This document shows positions 33,547 through 40,356 of a DNA stretch of 51,443 nucleotides, piece after piece. The notes beneath the pieces were generated by a model. That model saw nothing but the letters and a program-made list of their open reading frames with translations. It was not told the DNA's origin and did not search any database. The DNA comes from a virus, in the IMG/VR virus record IMGVR_UViG_3300035698_018289, positions 1 to 51,443 of that record, one strand, 5' to 3'. A program made the position numbers and the translations under genes. Positions within the stretch are counted from its first letter, which is position 1. Every line of letters starts with the position of its first letter.

Positions 33547-34098
33547 CTATTCGAGCGTTCGGTATAAGGAAACACCATCCCTGTTTAGTTTAAAAGCCCC
33601 TTGCTGCGGTTGAGCGATAAGCAGCCAGCCCGCGAAATAGCCCATCATGAGCAGGCAAATAAGAACACCTACGCAAATTTCGACATAATTAAGCCCCGGA
33701 TCCGCGCTGCACAATAACCCGCCGTTCTTATCAATCCACAATTCCCTGCGTGTGTAAAAATCTTCTCCCCTTTTCCTTCTTCCTATGCTGCACCTTCCTT
33801 TCATTATGTGATGTTGTTTCAGTCTTTCTTTTTCAACCAATTTGGCAATTACACCCTTAGCCCGGGCACCTATAATTTTATGGCAATTTTTATATTTTTT
33901 ACCGGAGCTACAGGGACAGGGCGCGTTCGGTCGGAGTTTAGGCGGCTGCGCTTTCTTCAGCGTTTTAAGTAGATTCCGATCAAAGCCGGATAAATATCGC
34001 TCCTGCTCAGGGTGTATCACGCCGGAAATACGGGTGTACTTCTCGAAATGCTCCTCCATGTGCGCATATTGTTCTTCTGTTAAGATGTCCTTTTTCAT
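33547..34098 (-). CDS. SEC-C motif protein with C-terminal membrane segment
   Basis: 183 residues, ATG seven bases after AAAGG, first gene of the leftward operon. Residues 58-73 are a full SEC-C zinc motif (NAPCPCSSGKKYKNCH), like that at the C-terminus of SecA and on many nucleic-acid-associated proteins. A basic stretch follows (KGRCSIGRRKRGEDFYTRR), then one hydrophobic span at about 138-160 (EICVGVLICLLMMGYFAGWL). The join of SEC-C to a tail anchor is unusual. Membrane-tethered zinc protein; function not known. A promoter lies directly upstream. Confidence 0.7.
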   Translation of the reverse strand: MKKDILTEEQYAHMEEHFEKYTRISGVIHPEQERYLSGFDRNLLKTLKKAQPPKLRPNAPCPCSSGKKYKNCHKIIGARAKGVIAKLVEKERLKQHHIMKGRCSIGRRKRGEDFYTRRELWIDKNGGLLCSADPGLNYVEICVGVLICLLMMGYFAGWLLIAQPQQGAFKLNRDGVSLYRTLE

Positions 34099-34148
34099 AA
34101 AACAGCCTTTCTTTCTGGTTTTTCAACAAAGCCTCTGAGTGTTGACTA

Positions 34149-34177
34149 TTTATAGAATATTATTTGAAGAAGCGCAA
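34149..34177 (-). promoter_or_regulatory. Leftward early promoter
   Basis: On the minus strand TTGCGC (34177-34172), a 17-base AT-rich spacer, and TATAAA (34154-34149), 51 bases before the first leftward gene. Consensus-like spacing and location at the divergence point make this the likely promoter of the 12-kb leftward operon. Confidence 0.65.
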
Positions 34178-34221
34178 TAGTTTTTTTTAGTAGGGGTGTA
34201 AAAAAAATAAAATAAAATTAG

Positions 34222-34250
34222 TTGCTTTCTGGCGGGGGATAGTCTATATA
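34222..34250 (+). promoter_or_regulatory. Rightward early promoter
   Basis: TTGCTT (34222-34227), 17-base spacer, TATATA (34245-34250), 36 bases before the XRE regulator gene. Together with the leftward promoter it forms a divergent pair 45 bases apart, as in lambda PL/PR layouts. The AGTTGCTTT around its -35 recurs at 17809-17817. Confidence 0.65.
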
Positions 34251-34285
34251 AAGATGTAATACATTCTTTTTATGGAGGTAAAATT

Positions 34286-34516
34286 GTGGAAACTAACAAA
34301 AAACCGATGCACCCCTTAAAGCGTTTTAGGGTTAATAACCGCTATAAACACAGGGAAATAGCCGAAATGCTGGGCTGCTCTATTGGTTTCCCGACGATGA
34401 TCGAAAACGGGATCCGCGTTGGCCCAGACCTGGCTGAAAAACTGGCGAAGATGCTAAAGTGCAATAAAGATATATTTCTTTATCCTGGTAAATATGCAAA
34501 AAGGTGGGCTCAATAA
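34286..34516 (+). CDS. XRE-family HTH regulator
   Basis: 76 residues, GTG start seven bases after GGAGG. Residues 13-65 follow the Cro/CI-type helix-turn-helix: LKRFRVNNRYKHREIAEMLG (recognition region near CSIGFPTMIENG) and VGPDLAEKLAKMLKC. Probable Cro-like regulator acting on the divergent promoters just upstream. Its TAA overlaps the next ATG (TAATG). Confidence 0.75.
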   Translation: METNKKPMHPLKRFRVNNRYKHREIAEMLGCSIGFPTMIENGIRVGPDLAEKLAKMLKCNKDIFLYPGKYAKRWAQ

Positions 34517-34716
34517 TGGCAAAAGGAAGATACACGCAGGTTTTTGATCGTTTTTGGGATGATGAAAATATTGTACTCCTTTCTAATGATTCAAAATTAC
34601 TCTATCTGTATATTATGTCCTGCCGGCACGGGAACGCTGCTGGCGTTTTTATTCTCCCTAAGCCTTATATTCAAGACGACCTGCGATGGGGACGTTTCAT
34701 TGTTTGGATATTCTAA
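34516..34716 (+). CDS. N-terminal fragment of a phage replication protein
   Basis: 66 residues, ATG overlapping the upstream stop. The sequence YTQVFDRFWDDENIVLLSND, then KLLYLYIMSCRHGNAAGVF and PKPYIQDDLRW, matches the first winged-helix part of DnaD/O-like phage initiators, which normally run to 200-300 residues. After W58 the frame reads an unrelated tail and stops, overlapping the next start (TAATG). Either a truncated relic or a short partner of the following replication gene. Confidence 0.55.
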   Translation: MAKGRYTQVFDRFWDDENIVLLSNDSKLLYLYIMSCRHGNAAGVFILPKPYIQDDLRWGRFIVWIF

Positions 34717-35480
34717 TGGGTAAGAAAAAAGACCTTCCTGCAATGCCTGTATATTGGGGTGATATTTTCAAGGCTCCCGATGTGTGTGCGTTGCCAAAAG
34801 ATGTACGCGATACCTTTTTTATATGCCTCGGTAGAATGTGGGAAAGTGATCCCCGTGGATATTTAATGATCAACAAACGCAAGCCTACTGATTTTGAACT
34901 TGCCAGTATGCTCTTGATGGGTTTGGATATCCAACAGGTTAACCAACACCTTAACCACCTTGTAGAAGTTAGCGGTGTTTTCAGTGTAAATGATGAAGGT
35001 ATCATTTATTCAAGACGTATTATAAACGATGAAAGAAATAAGCAGATTAAACAAGAAAATGGTAAAAAGGGTGGAAATCCTAACTTATTAGGTAAACCAA
35101 AGGTTAACCACACTGTTATCCTAAATCATGAAGATGAAAGTGAAACTGTAATTGAAGTTGTTAGTTTCTTCTCTTTATTTTGGGAAGCGTATCCAAAGAA
35201 GAAAAACAAAAAGGATGCCGAGAAAGCATGGAATCTTATCAAGCCGAAACCGGGCCAAGTTTTTGTTGATATGCTGATTGAAAAAATCGGACTGCTTGGA
35301 ACTTCAAAAGATTGGGTCAAAGATGCCGGTCAATTTATTCCATACCCTGCATCATGGTTGAGGGCCGGTGGATGGGATGATGAAGTTGGCACGAAAGATA
35401 GACCTCAAACCGAAGGCGAGCGCATGGCAGAAAAACACGCCGGAGCAATAGCTTTTGCAAAAAAGGTGGTGGTGGAATGA
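34716..35480 (+). CDS. DUF1376/DnaT-like replication initiator
   Basis: 254 residues; start at ATG 34716 (TAATG coupling) rather than further upstream. N-terminal domain begins PAMPVYWGDIFKAPDVCALP and carries RMWESDPRGYL and HLVEVSGVFSV, as in DUF1376 phage proteins; after a K/N/G-rich linker, the C-terminal FWEAYPKKKNKKDAEKAW ... FIPYPASWLRAGGW is the classic terminal domain of lambda O/DnaT-like initiators. Likely opens the origin and brings in the host helicase together with the loader gene at 35688. The coding strand is A+T-richer than the late genes. Confidence 0.75.
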   Translation: MGKKKDLPAMPVYWGDIFKAPDVCALPKDVRDTFFICLGRMWESDPRGYLMINKRKPTDFELASMLLMGLDIQQVNQHLNHLVEVSGVFSVNDEGIIYSRRIINDERNKQIKQENGKKGGNPNLLGKPKVNHTVILNHEDESETVIEVVSFFSLFWEAYPKKKNKKDAEKAWNLIKPKPGQVFVDMLIEKIGLLGTSKDWVKDAGQFIPYPASWLRAGGWDDEVGTKDRPQTEGERMAEKHAGAIAFAKKVVVE

Positions 35481-35695
35481 AAATTAAAATGGCAGTGCAA
35501 ATTACAATTTTCATTCCACATAAAAAAAGGTGTAAGGATAAACATAGCTACTGCCCTTATTTTGTACATTATTGCATTTTAGGGGAAGCCCTTAAAAACC
35601 AAAACAATTATTCATGTCAGTTGTTTAATATTGATAAAAATAATTTTACAAGGTTACCAGAATGTTTAGAAGCAGAAAGGGCTTGTAATGAATAG
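35477..35695 (+). CDS. Cysteine-rich hypothetical protein, 72 aa
   Basis: ATG overlaps the initiator stop (ATGA) and its end overlaps the next gene by eight bases. Six cysteines spread through CKDKHSYCPYFVHYC, SC, EC and AC. The C-x-Y-F pattern recalls the cluster CKNDKCEYFLEFC of the leftward gene at 27414, so small metal-binding proteins occur in both early operons. Function unknown. Confidence 0.55.
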   Translation: MKIKMAVQITIFIPHKKRCKDKHSYCPYFVHYCILGEALKNQNNYSCQLFNIDKNNFTRLPECLEAERACNE

Positions 35696-36179
35696 CACTG
35701 ACCGCGAAGAATTTGCTAAAAAGATGACCGGACTTGCTGAGATATATCGTGATCCGCTTTCAGACATGGCGCTTGAGATATATTTTTATGCTTTTAGAGA
35801 TTTTACTTATGAGCAATTTTGTCAAGGTTTTACATCGGTGATCAAAACGCACAAATATAAAAACATGCCGAACCCTGCTGAGATCATAGAAGCTATTGAG
35901 GGTGGTAGCGGTGTTAAGGCGTTGAGCGCATGGGATAAAGTGATTGTTGATATACGTAAACGCGGACGCCTACAGGGTGGCTATTTTAATGATCCGGCTA
36001 TTACGCAGGCTGTACGGCTGTGCGGTGGTTGGGAAAAGATTTGCGATACTGAAGAAAAGAATATGCAGTTTGTTAAAAAGGATTTTCTTGAAGCATTTGG
36101 TGCTACCGATCACAGTGCCTTTACGCCCGCAATAGCGGCTCCGGCAAAGGTTGCCGCACTTGTAGAAAAAATCGGTTAA
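35688..36179 (+). CDS. Helicase-loader-type replication protein
   Basis: 163 residues. N-terminal helices (EEFAKKMTGLAEIYRDPLSD; LEIYFYAFRDFTYEQFCQGF) followed by KYKNMPNPAEIIEAIEG, the pattern seen in phage loader/inhibitor proteins (G39P or DUF6475-like), where this domain contacts the replicative helicase. The middle has AWDKVIVDIRKRG and AVRLCGGWEKICD typical of DUF6475 proteins. Placed two genes after the initiator; no Walker motif, so not a DnaC-type ATPase. Confidence 0.65.
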   Translation: MNSTDREEFAKKMTGLAEIYRDPLSDMALEIYFYAFRDFTYEQFCQGFTSVIKTHKYKNMPNPAEIIEAIEGGSGVKALSAWDKVIVDIRKRGRLQGGYFNDPAITQAVRLCGGWEKICDTEEKNMQFVKKDFLEAFGATDHSAFTPAIAAPAKVAALVEKIG

Positions 36180-36210
36180 ACGCAACTTCATTACAATTGA
36201 GGGCACTATA

Positions 36211-36597
36211 ATGAAAACTCCCAACTTTACAGCCAGAGAAATGGAAAGAGTAGCTGAAATTCTAAAGCATCACGTCGGATCAATGGATCAGATATCATCA
36301 AAACGTATTGGGGCAATGCTGAGCGTTAAAGATGATGGTACAAGATATTCCATTCGTAATCTGATTCATTATGTTTCGGCAAAATATCAGCTGCCTATAG
36401 CTGGAACAAAAAACGGTTATTACCTCATGGAAACAACAGTCGACTTAAAACTCTATCTTGACAACCTGGACAGCCGAATTGATGCAATGAAGCATACCAA
36501 AGAATTGGCTATTGAAAATTTTCATGCTTTCAAGGCGGCTGAAAGGGCAAGGATTAAAGCCACACAACAGCCGGAGTTGTTCAATAACAACGATTGA
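36211..36597 (+). CDS. Winged-helix-like early regulator
   Basis: 128 residues. TAREMERVAEILKHHVGSMD, QISSKRIGAMLSVKDDGTRY and SIRNLIHYV read as a helix-turn-helix, followed by GTKNGYYLMET, a wing-like strand pair common in small phage wHTH proteins. C-terminal half is a long helix (DSRIDAMKHTKELAIENFHA). DNA binding is probable; target unknown. Confidence 0.6.
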   Translation: MKTPNFTAREMERVAEILKHHVGSMDQISSKRIGAMLSVKDDGTRYSIRNLIHYVSAKYQLPIAGTKNGYYLMETTVDLKLYLDNLDSRIDAMKHTKELAIENFHAFKAAERARIKATQQPELFNNND

Positions 36598-36666
36598 AGC
36601 CGTATATTTAGCAGATCATTATGTTTCTTGGTATAGAAGCTGCTGGTGGAGAATGGGGATTAAATT

Positions 36667-37038
36667 ATGGATTTAAAACGCATAACCGAGCTGGCATTGA
36701 AAATCTTAGCAAAGGCCACGTTTCAAAAACCCAAGATGAACGGGTTTGAACAGGCATGGGATCAGAAATTAGCGCGGCAGCTGCAGACAAGGGAAATACT
36801 CTGGTATAAATTTGAAGCTGTTACCCTGAAATTAGCAGACGATACGCGGTATACGGTTGATTTTGTTGTGATAAATAAAGACGGATTTCAGGAAATGCAC
36901 GAAATTAAAGGAATGTGGCGGGATGATGCCCTGGTAAAGATCAAGGTTGCAGCTGCTATGTTTCCTTATAAATTTAAGGCCTTTATGGGTAAAAAATTAG
37001 GAAAGGGCAGAATTGCCTTTGAACAGGTGGATTTTTGA
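36667..37038 (+). CDS. DUF1064-like phage endonuclease (PD-(D/E)xK fold)
   Basis: 123 residues. FEQAWDQKLARQLQTREILW at the N-terminus, then YTVDFVVINKDG (Asp of the metal site) and MHEIKGMW (E-x-K), then DDALVKIKVAAAMFPYKF. This is the spacing of DUF1064 phage nucleases, relatives of VRR/Holliday-junction enzymes. Likely resolves or nicks branched DNA during replication or packaging. Family call from motifs; substrate inferred. Confidence 0.7.
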   Translation: MDLKRITELALKILAKATFQKPKMNGFEQAWDQKLARQLQTREILWYKFEAVTLKLADDTRYTVDFVVINKDGFQEMHEIKGMWRDDALVKIKVAAAMFPYKFKAFMGKKLGKGRIAFEQVDF

Positions 37039-37050
37039 TAGGGCAAAATT

Positions 37051-37230
37051 ATGTATGAATGTGCTGGCTGTTATAAAGACCTTATGGGAACAGGCATTAC
37101 ATTTAACAAAAACCGGGCTTTTGTTTGTCCTTTTTGCGGTTTAGGACAAATAATACAGGCGAGGAACGAAACTTTATCCGGAAAAGCACCAACCAGAAAC
37201 TATCCAGAAGAATACCTTGAAAATCAATAA
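37051..37230 (+). CDS. Zinc-ribbon micro-protein, 59 aa
   Basis: ATG start 13 bases past the previous gene; ribosome site weak. Two CxxC pairs, CAGC (residues 4-7) and CPFCG (near 31-35), form a probable zinc ribbon, followed by a polar tail. Function unknown. Confidence 0.5.
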   Translation: MYECAGCYKDLMGTGITFNKNRAFVCPFCGLGQIIQARNETLSGKAPTRNYPEEYLENQ

Positions 37231-37237
37231 AATTTTT

Positions 37238-37256
37238 AGGGGAACAATCCCCTTTT
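37238..37256 (+). terminator. Weak terminator/attenuator
   Basis: AGGGGA-ACAA-TCCCCT followed by TTT forms a six-pair hairpin in the 47-base gap before the RyR-domain gene. Stem and T run are short, so it may attenuate rather than stop transcription. Confidence 0.4.
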
Positions 37257-37277
37257 AACCAGCAGGGAGGAAGAATA

Positions 37278-37748
37278 ATGACGAATGAGAAAATTGCGGA
37301 AATTGCACATGAAGTAAATCGGGCCTATTGTGAAGCACGGGGGGATATGTCCATCGCTCCGTGGCACCTGGCTTCGGAAGCGCAGCAGAAAAGCGTTATT
37401 AACGGAGTTGAGTTTCGGATTGCGAACCCAAATGCTACGCCGCGTGAATCACACGATAATTGGTATGCGGAAAAATCCACAGCCGGCTGGAAGTTTGCTG
37501 CAGTAAAATGCGAAGCCGACAAAACACACCCCTGTATGATGGCTTATGGTGATCTGCCGGAAGAACATCGCGTGAAAGATTCCATTTTTCTGGCGGTCGT
37601 CGGGAATTTACTGGAATATTGGGAAAACCAGAAGAAGGATTGCGCGGGCAAACAGCCGGATGCACCCGACCAGAAACGCGATTCGTCGAATGATGTGACC
37701 AACAGCAGCCCTGCAGGGCAGGACGCTGTACCTGATCCCGAGAAGTAG
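37278..37748 (+). CDS. RyR-domain protein
   Basis: 156 residues, ATG after GGGAGGAAGAAT. Residues 5-112 follow the RyR repeat as found in phages: IAEIAHEVNRAYCEARGDMS, APWHLASEAQQKSVINGVEF, ESHDNWYAEKSTAGWKF, HPCMMAYGDLPEEHRVKDSI and FLAVV. RyR domains are small helical modules first seen in ryanodine receptors and proposed to bind nucleotide-like ligands. The last 40 residues are a polar P/D/S-rich tail. Role in phages is unknown; position in the early accessory block hints at host takeover or defence evasion. Confidence 0.75.
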   Translation: MTNEKIAEIAHEVNRAYCEARGDMSIAPWHLASEAQQKSVINGVEFRIANPNATPRESHDNWYAEKSTAGWKFAAVKCEADKTHPCMMAYGDLPEEHRVKDSIFLAVVGNLLEYWENQKKDCAGKQPDAPDQKRDSSNDVTNSSPAGQDAVPDPEK

Positions 37749-37863
37749 AACCGAAATGGCACCAGCAAGACGCCTGGCTGGACGCATGATCCGCTCTGCG
37801 GTTGGGTGGTTCGTCGCCCCTTTGCCATCCCTTTTTTAAACAGCAATAACGAGGAGGAACGTT

Positions 37864-38145
37864 ATGTTAAACGAAGACGCATGTTGTGGCACGGAAAGAC
37901 AATCGATTTCAACCCTTGCCCTGGAGGAACTTTCCTCGGCAACGGAAAGGGTTAGAGAATCAGCGGAAAAAATTTCGATAAGGCTTGCTCGGTTTTTGGC
38001 AGAAAGCGCCCCACAAACACCGAGCAACGAAAAACAGGCGGAACCAGATTTTCCCCCCTATTTTAACGATATTCGAGATAATACGCGCAGTATCGACCAA
38101 TCAATTAATATTCTGGAAGATGTACTGAACAGGCTGAAGCTTTAA
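37864..38145 (+). CDS. Hypothetical helical protein, 93 aa
   Basis: ATG after GAGGAGGAACGTT. Two predicted helices (LEELSSATERVRESAEKISI; IRDNTRSIDQSINILEDVLN) joined by a polar linker. Resembles small coiled-coil early proteins; no family recognised. Confidence 0.6.
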   Translation: MLNEDACCGTERQSISTLALEELSSATERVRESAEKISIRLARFLAESAPQTPSNEKQAEPDFPPYFNDIRDNTRSIDQSINILEDVLNRLKL

Positions 38146-38170
38146 ATTTTAACTGAAAGGAAGGCAAAAA

Positions 38171-38350
38171 ATGCACATTTTCCATAAGTGGGAAAAATGG
38201 GAACAGTATAGTCTTACCGGAACAGCATATCCCGGTATGATTGCACCCAAGGCCATTCAGGGAAAACAGATTGCTTTTTCTGAACTAAGGCAAAAACGCA
38301 AATGCGAAGTCTGTGGAAAAATGCAGGACGAGTTAATCCGAGAATATTAA
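38171..38350 (+). CDS. Small zinc-binding-type protein, 59 aa
   Basis: ATG after GAAAGGAAGGC. HIFHKWEKWEQY at the start and KRKCEVCGKMQDE at the end form a likely His/Cys metal site, a pattern common in short phage proteins. Function unknown. Confidence 0.55.
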   Translation: MHIFHKWEKWEQYSLTGTAYPGMIAPKAIQGKQIAFSELRQKRKCEVCGKMQDELIREY

Positions 38351-38373
38351 ACCCGCAACTGAAAGGAAACACC

Positions 38374-38631
38374 ATGGGAACACCAAGAGAATACTGCAAA
38401 AACTGCTGTTTGTGGGATAATTTGCCGGGATCCTCCTGGATGCGCGATCAGGCAGTAGAGGGATCCTTTAAAGTACCGCCAAAAAAACATGCCTGCCTGG
38501 TAGAGCTATCTGGGTGGGGAATTGAAGGCAGGTTGCCTTCCTGTTACACCAGATCATATACCGGCCCGGATCAGGGAGCTGGCTGCTTCTTCTTTAATCC
38601 GAACGAGGAGGAAGGACAGGCCCATGAGTGA
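38374..38631 (+). CDS. Cysteine-rich small protein, 85 aa
   Basis: ATG after GAAAGGAAAC; longer frame upstream is not supported. Cysteines at CKNCCLW, ACLVEL, SCYTR and GCFFF. Aromatic C-terminus, then acidic NEEEGQAHE. Stop overlaps the next gene by eight bases. Possible metal binding; function unknown. Confidence 0.55.
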   Translation: MGTPREYCKNCCLWDNLPGSSWMRDQAVEGSFKVPPKKHACLVELSGWGIEGRLPSCYTRSYTGPDQGAGCFFFNPNEEEGQAHE

Positions 38632-38932
38632 TAAAAAGGTTTCTGAGGTTTATCGGGAAATACACAACCTACCCCGTTTATCGCGGCTCGGGATAAAAGG
38701 TGTGGGCCATACTGAGAATGTAGAAGAAAATTTTTTTCTACATGAACTCCGGAACGAAGGTGCGGACTGTCGTGATGTGTTTTCGGAAGAGCTCATTCGT
38801 GCTGTTGAAATGAGGTTAGAGGATATGTCTTTGAACGATATCGGCACTTTCCTTGGAGTTTCAAGGCGGGTTGTAAGCGGCATGATTAGTAAGGCCATGG
38901 TTGAATGGGAGGATTTTCAGCTTGGACAATAA
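38624..38932 (+). CDS. Sigma-like/HTH DNA-binding protein, 102 aa
   Basis: Start ATG 38624 after GAGGAGGAAGGAC. The C-terminal half reads AVEMRLEDMSLNDIGTFLGV SRRVVSGMISK split as helix, turn, recognition helix: the form of sigma region 4 or a Trp-repressor-like HTH. N-terminal half is charged and helical. As it precedes the late promoter by about 900 bases it is a candidate late-gene activator; this is speculation from position. Confidence 0.6.
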   Translation: MSDKKVSEVYREIHNLPRLSRLGIKGVGHTENVEENFFLHELRNEGADCRDVFSEELIRAVEMRLEDMSLNDIGTFLGVSRRVVSGMISKAMVEWEDFQLGQ

Positions 38933-38946
38933 AAAGGGAGAGCATT

Positions 38947-39135
38947 ATGCGAATATTATTTGGTTTTGCAATATTCTTTGCCTTGTTGATGGCAATAAAT
39001 ACTCCGGCCCCTTGCTCCAGCTGCAACAGCATAGGGCAAGACTGCTGGACGGACGCCGACTGTGACGATTCGTTCTTTTGTGAATGTCACGAAACTTGGG
39101 ATCTTGAACGCTATTGCATAGAAAGTGGGTATTGA
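38947..39135 (+). CDS. Secreted cysteine-rich peptide, 62 aa
   Basis: ATG 38947 after AAAGGGAGAGC. Signal peptide MRILFGFAIFFALLMAINTP, cleavage probable near APA/C, then about 40 residues with seven cysteines (CSSC, DC, DC, CEC, YC) and an acidic net charge. Disulfide-rich exported peptides are unusual in phages. It might act in the periplasm, for instance in superinfection exclusion; nothing in the sequence proves this. Confidence 0.6.
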   Translation: MRILFGFAIFFALLMAINTPAPCSSCNSIGQDCWTDADCDDSFFCECHETWDLERYCIESGY

Positions 39136-39137
39136 GG

Positions 39138-39686
39138 ATGGGGTCACGTAATGATGGTTTTCAGGTTAGAAAAACGCCTACAAGGGTGAAGGCGAAGGCG
39201 AAGGCCGGGGATCGCTGGAAACCGAACATATTCCACCAGCCCCCTGCACCAAATGAAAGTCCGTTTGATCATCCCTGGGCGTCTCCTGCTCCTATTCCTG
39301 ACGCCACGCAGAAGCTACGAGAAAAGAAAATTGAAGTAACGGTGCAGCAGGCTTGCGATCTTGCTCTTGGGGTTACTCGGACGTTGAATGAGAGCACACA
39401 AAAGCTGGACGGTATGGTTGATCTGGCGGGTGTTCTGCTGGGGCAGGTTCAGGGCGCAGTAAAAGACTTTCCCGGGCTAACAACTGAGTCTTTGCCACCG
39501 AAGGAACAGCCGGATAACAGATCGGACTTTATTGTTGAGCTGAATGAAATGGAAGGGCTGAGTGGTAGTTTGTTGACCATAAAGGACAGCTGCCTTGAAA
39601 GGATGGGGCCGAACTTCATAGAGAACGCCCGCGAGCAGGGTTTTGCTATTAATGTAAGCGTAACGCCGCTGGCCATTAAACCTTAA
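39138..39686 (+). CDS. Hypothetical protein, 182 aa
   Basis: ATG 39138; a GAGG lies immediately before it, so the start is uncertain by a few codons. Basic N-terminus (RKTPTRVKAKAKAGDRWKP), proline-rich linker with FDHPWASPAP, then helices (VQQACDLALGVTRTLNESTQ, LDGMVDLAGVLLGQVQGAV). Last gene before the early terminator. No family recognised. Confidence 0.55.
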   Translation: MGSRNDGFQVRKTPTRVKAKAKAGDRWKPNIFHQPPAPNESPFDHPWASPAPIPDATQKLREKKIEVTVQQACDLALGVTRTLNESTQKLDGMVDLAGVLLGQVQGAVKDFPGLTTESLPPKEQPDNRSDFIVELNEMEGLSGSLLTIKDSCLERMGPNFIENAREQGFAINVSVTPLAIKP

Positions 39687-39708
39687 ACGCATATCACGAT
39701 TTACGTCT

Positions 39709-39740
39709 AAGCCCCTGCAGAAATGTAGGGGCTTTTTTTT
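39709..39740 (+). terminator. Intrinsic terminator ending the rightward early block
   Basis: AAGCCCCTGC-AGAAAT-GTAGGGGCTT gives a ten-pair stem (one G-T) followed by eight T. Strong terminator just after the last early gene. Confidence 0.85.
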
Positions 39741-39744
39741 GTGT

Positions 39745-39785
39745 CTAAAGGGGTGCGAATGACCTGATCATTTGTACCCCTTTAG
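39745..39785. repeat. Inverted repeat in late control region
   Basis: CTAAAGGGGT (39745-39754) and ACCCCTTTAG (39776-39785) are perfect inverted copies around 21 bases that include TGATCA. Between terminator and late promoter; could be an operator or an RNA hairpin. Confidence 0.6.
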
Positions 39786-39790
39786 GCGTG

Positions 39791-39858
39791 TTCCATTGTG
39801 GAAACTGTTTCCATTGTGGAATAAAAATGCTTGACAACGGCTAAAAAGTGTCCATATT
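39791..39858 (+). promoter_or_regulatory. Late promoter with tandem activator/operator sites
   Basis: TTGACA (39831-39836), 16-base spacer, CATATT (39853-39858). Upstream lie two identical 13-mers TTCCATTGTGGAA (39791-39803 and 39809-39821), each an inverted repeat TTCCA-N3-TGGAA, 18 bases apart, the second ending nine bases before the -35. This layout fits a dimeric regulator controlling the late operon from one face of the helix. First gene starts 75 bases downstream. Confidence 0.65.
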
Positions 39859-39933
39859 GGGGGATATCTCACCGATGTTTATTTCTCGCTTGCACGGTAT
39901 AGGAATTTCCACTACTTACGCGGGTTGATACCA

Positions 39934-40356
39934 ATGGCAGGAAAGAAAAAAACCGCTGTAGAAAACTTAAAGATTGCCAATGCTAATTTGCGGAAACTTC
40001 GCAAAGAGCTCAAGGCCCAGGGCAAGCCAGATCCAAGCAAAAAGTTTACAGGTATTCGCCGTGATTTCCTTCCACACATGTTATCCCATGCTTTTCATAA
40101 TTTCCCGGGTGTACACAAGCGCAGTAAATGCGGAACAAAAGAGCTCAAAGGCTATGCTTATGATCCCGGCCTGCTTGGTTATGCTAATTACGCGCGTGAT
40201 TACCTGCCAAAAGAGCTGTGGGCACTGGCGCGATCTCTTGCACCCAAACAAATTGACCTCATGAGTAAGGGCGAAAAGCTGAAGCTGGTGGTTATGAACG
40301 ACGACAAAGAAGCTGAGCTGGATAAGCAGGCAGCGGAGGAGATGGGCCTTGATTGA
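39934..40356 (+). CDS. Putative small terminase subunit
   Basis: 140 residues from ATG 39934; an in-frame TTG nine bases earlier is possible. Basic N-terminal helix (KTAVENLKIANANLRKLRKE) then a region GIRRDFLPHMLSHAFHNFPG with a single Cys, and a C-terminal acidic tail. Position right before terminase large, and overlap with its start, suggest the small subunit, but no HTH typical of that family is clear. Confidence 0.45.
   Translation: MAGKKKTAVENLKIANANLRKLRKELKAQGKPDPSKKFTGIRRDFLPHMLSHAFHNFPGVHKRSKCGTKELKGYAYDPGLLGYANYARDYLPKELWALARSLAPKQIDLMSKGEKLKLVVMNDDKEAELDKQAAEEMGLD

Noticed and set aside
34516-35480. A programmed or erroneous frameshift joining the two replication frames
   Set aside because: The second frame has its own complete DUF1376-like N-terminus and a TAATG-coupled start, so two separate genes explain the region better.
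37756-37839. 27-codon frame MAPARRLAGRMIRSAVGWFV... in the gap before 37864
   Set aside because: Ribosome site is poor and there is no coupling to neighbours or recognisable pattern; not strong enough to list.
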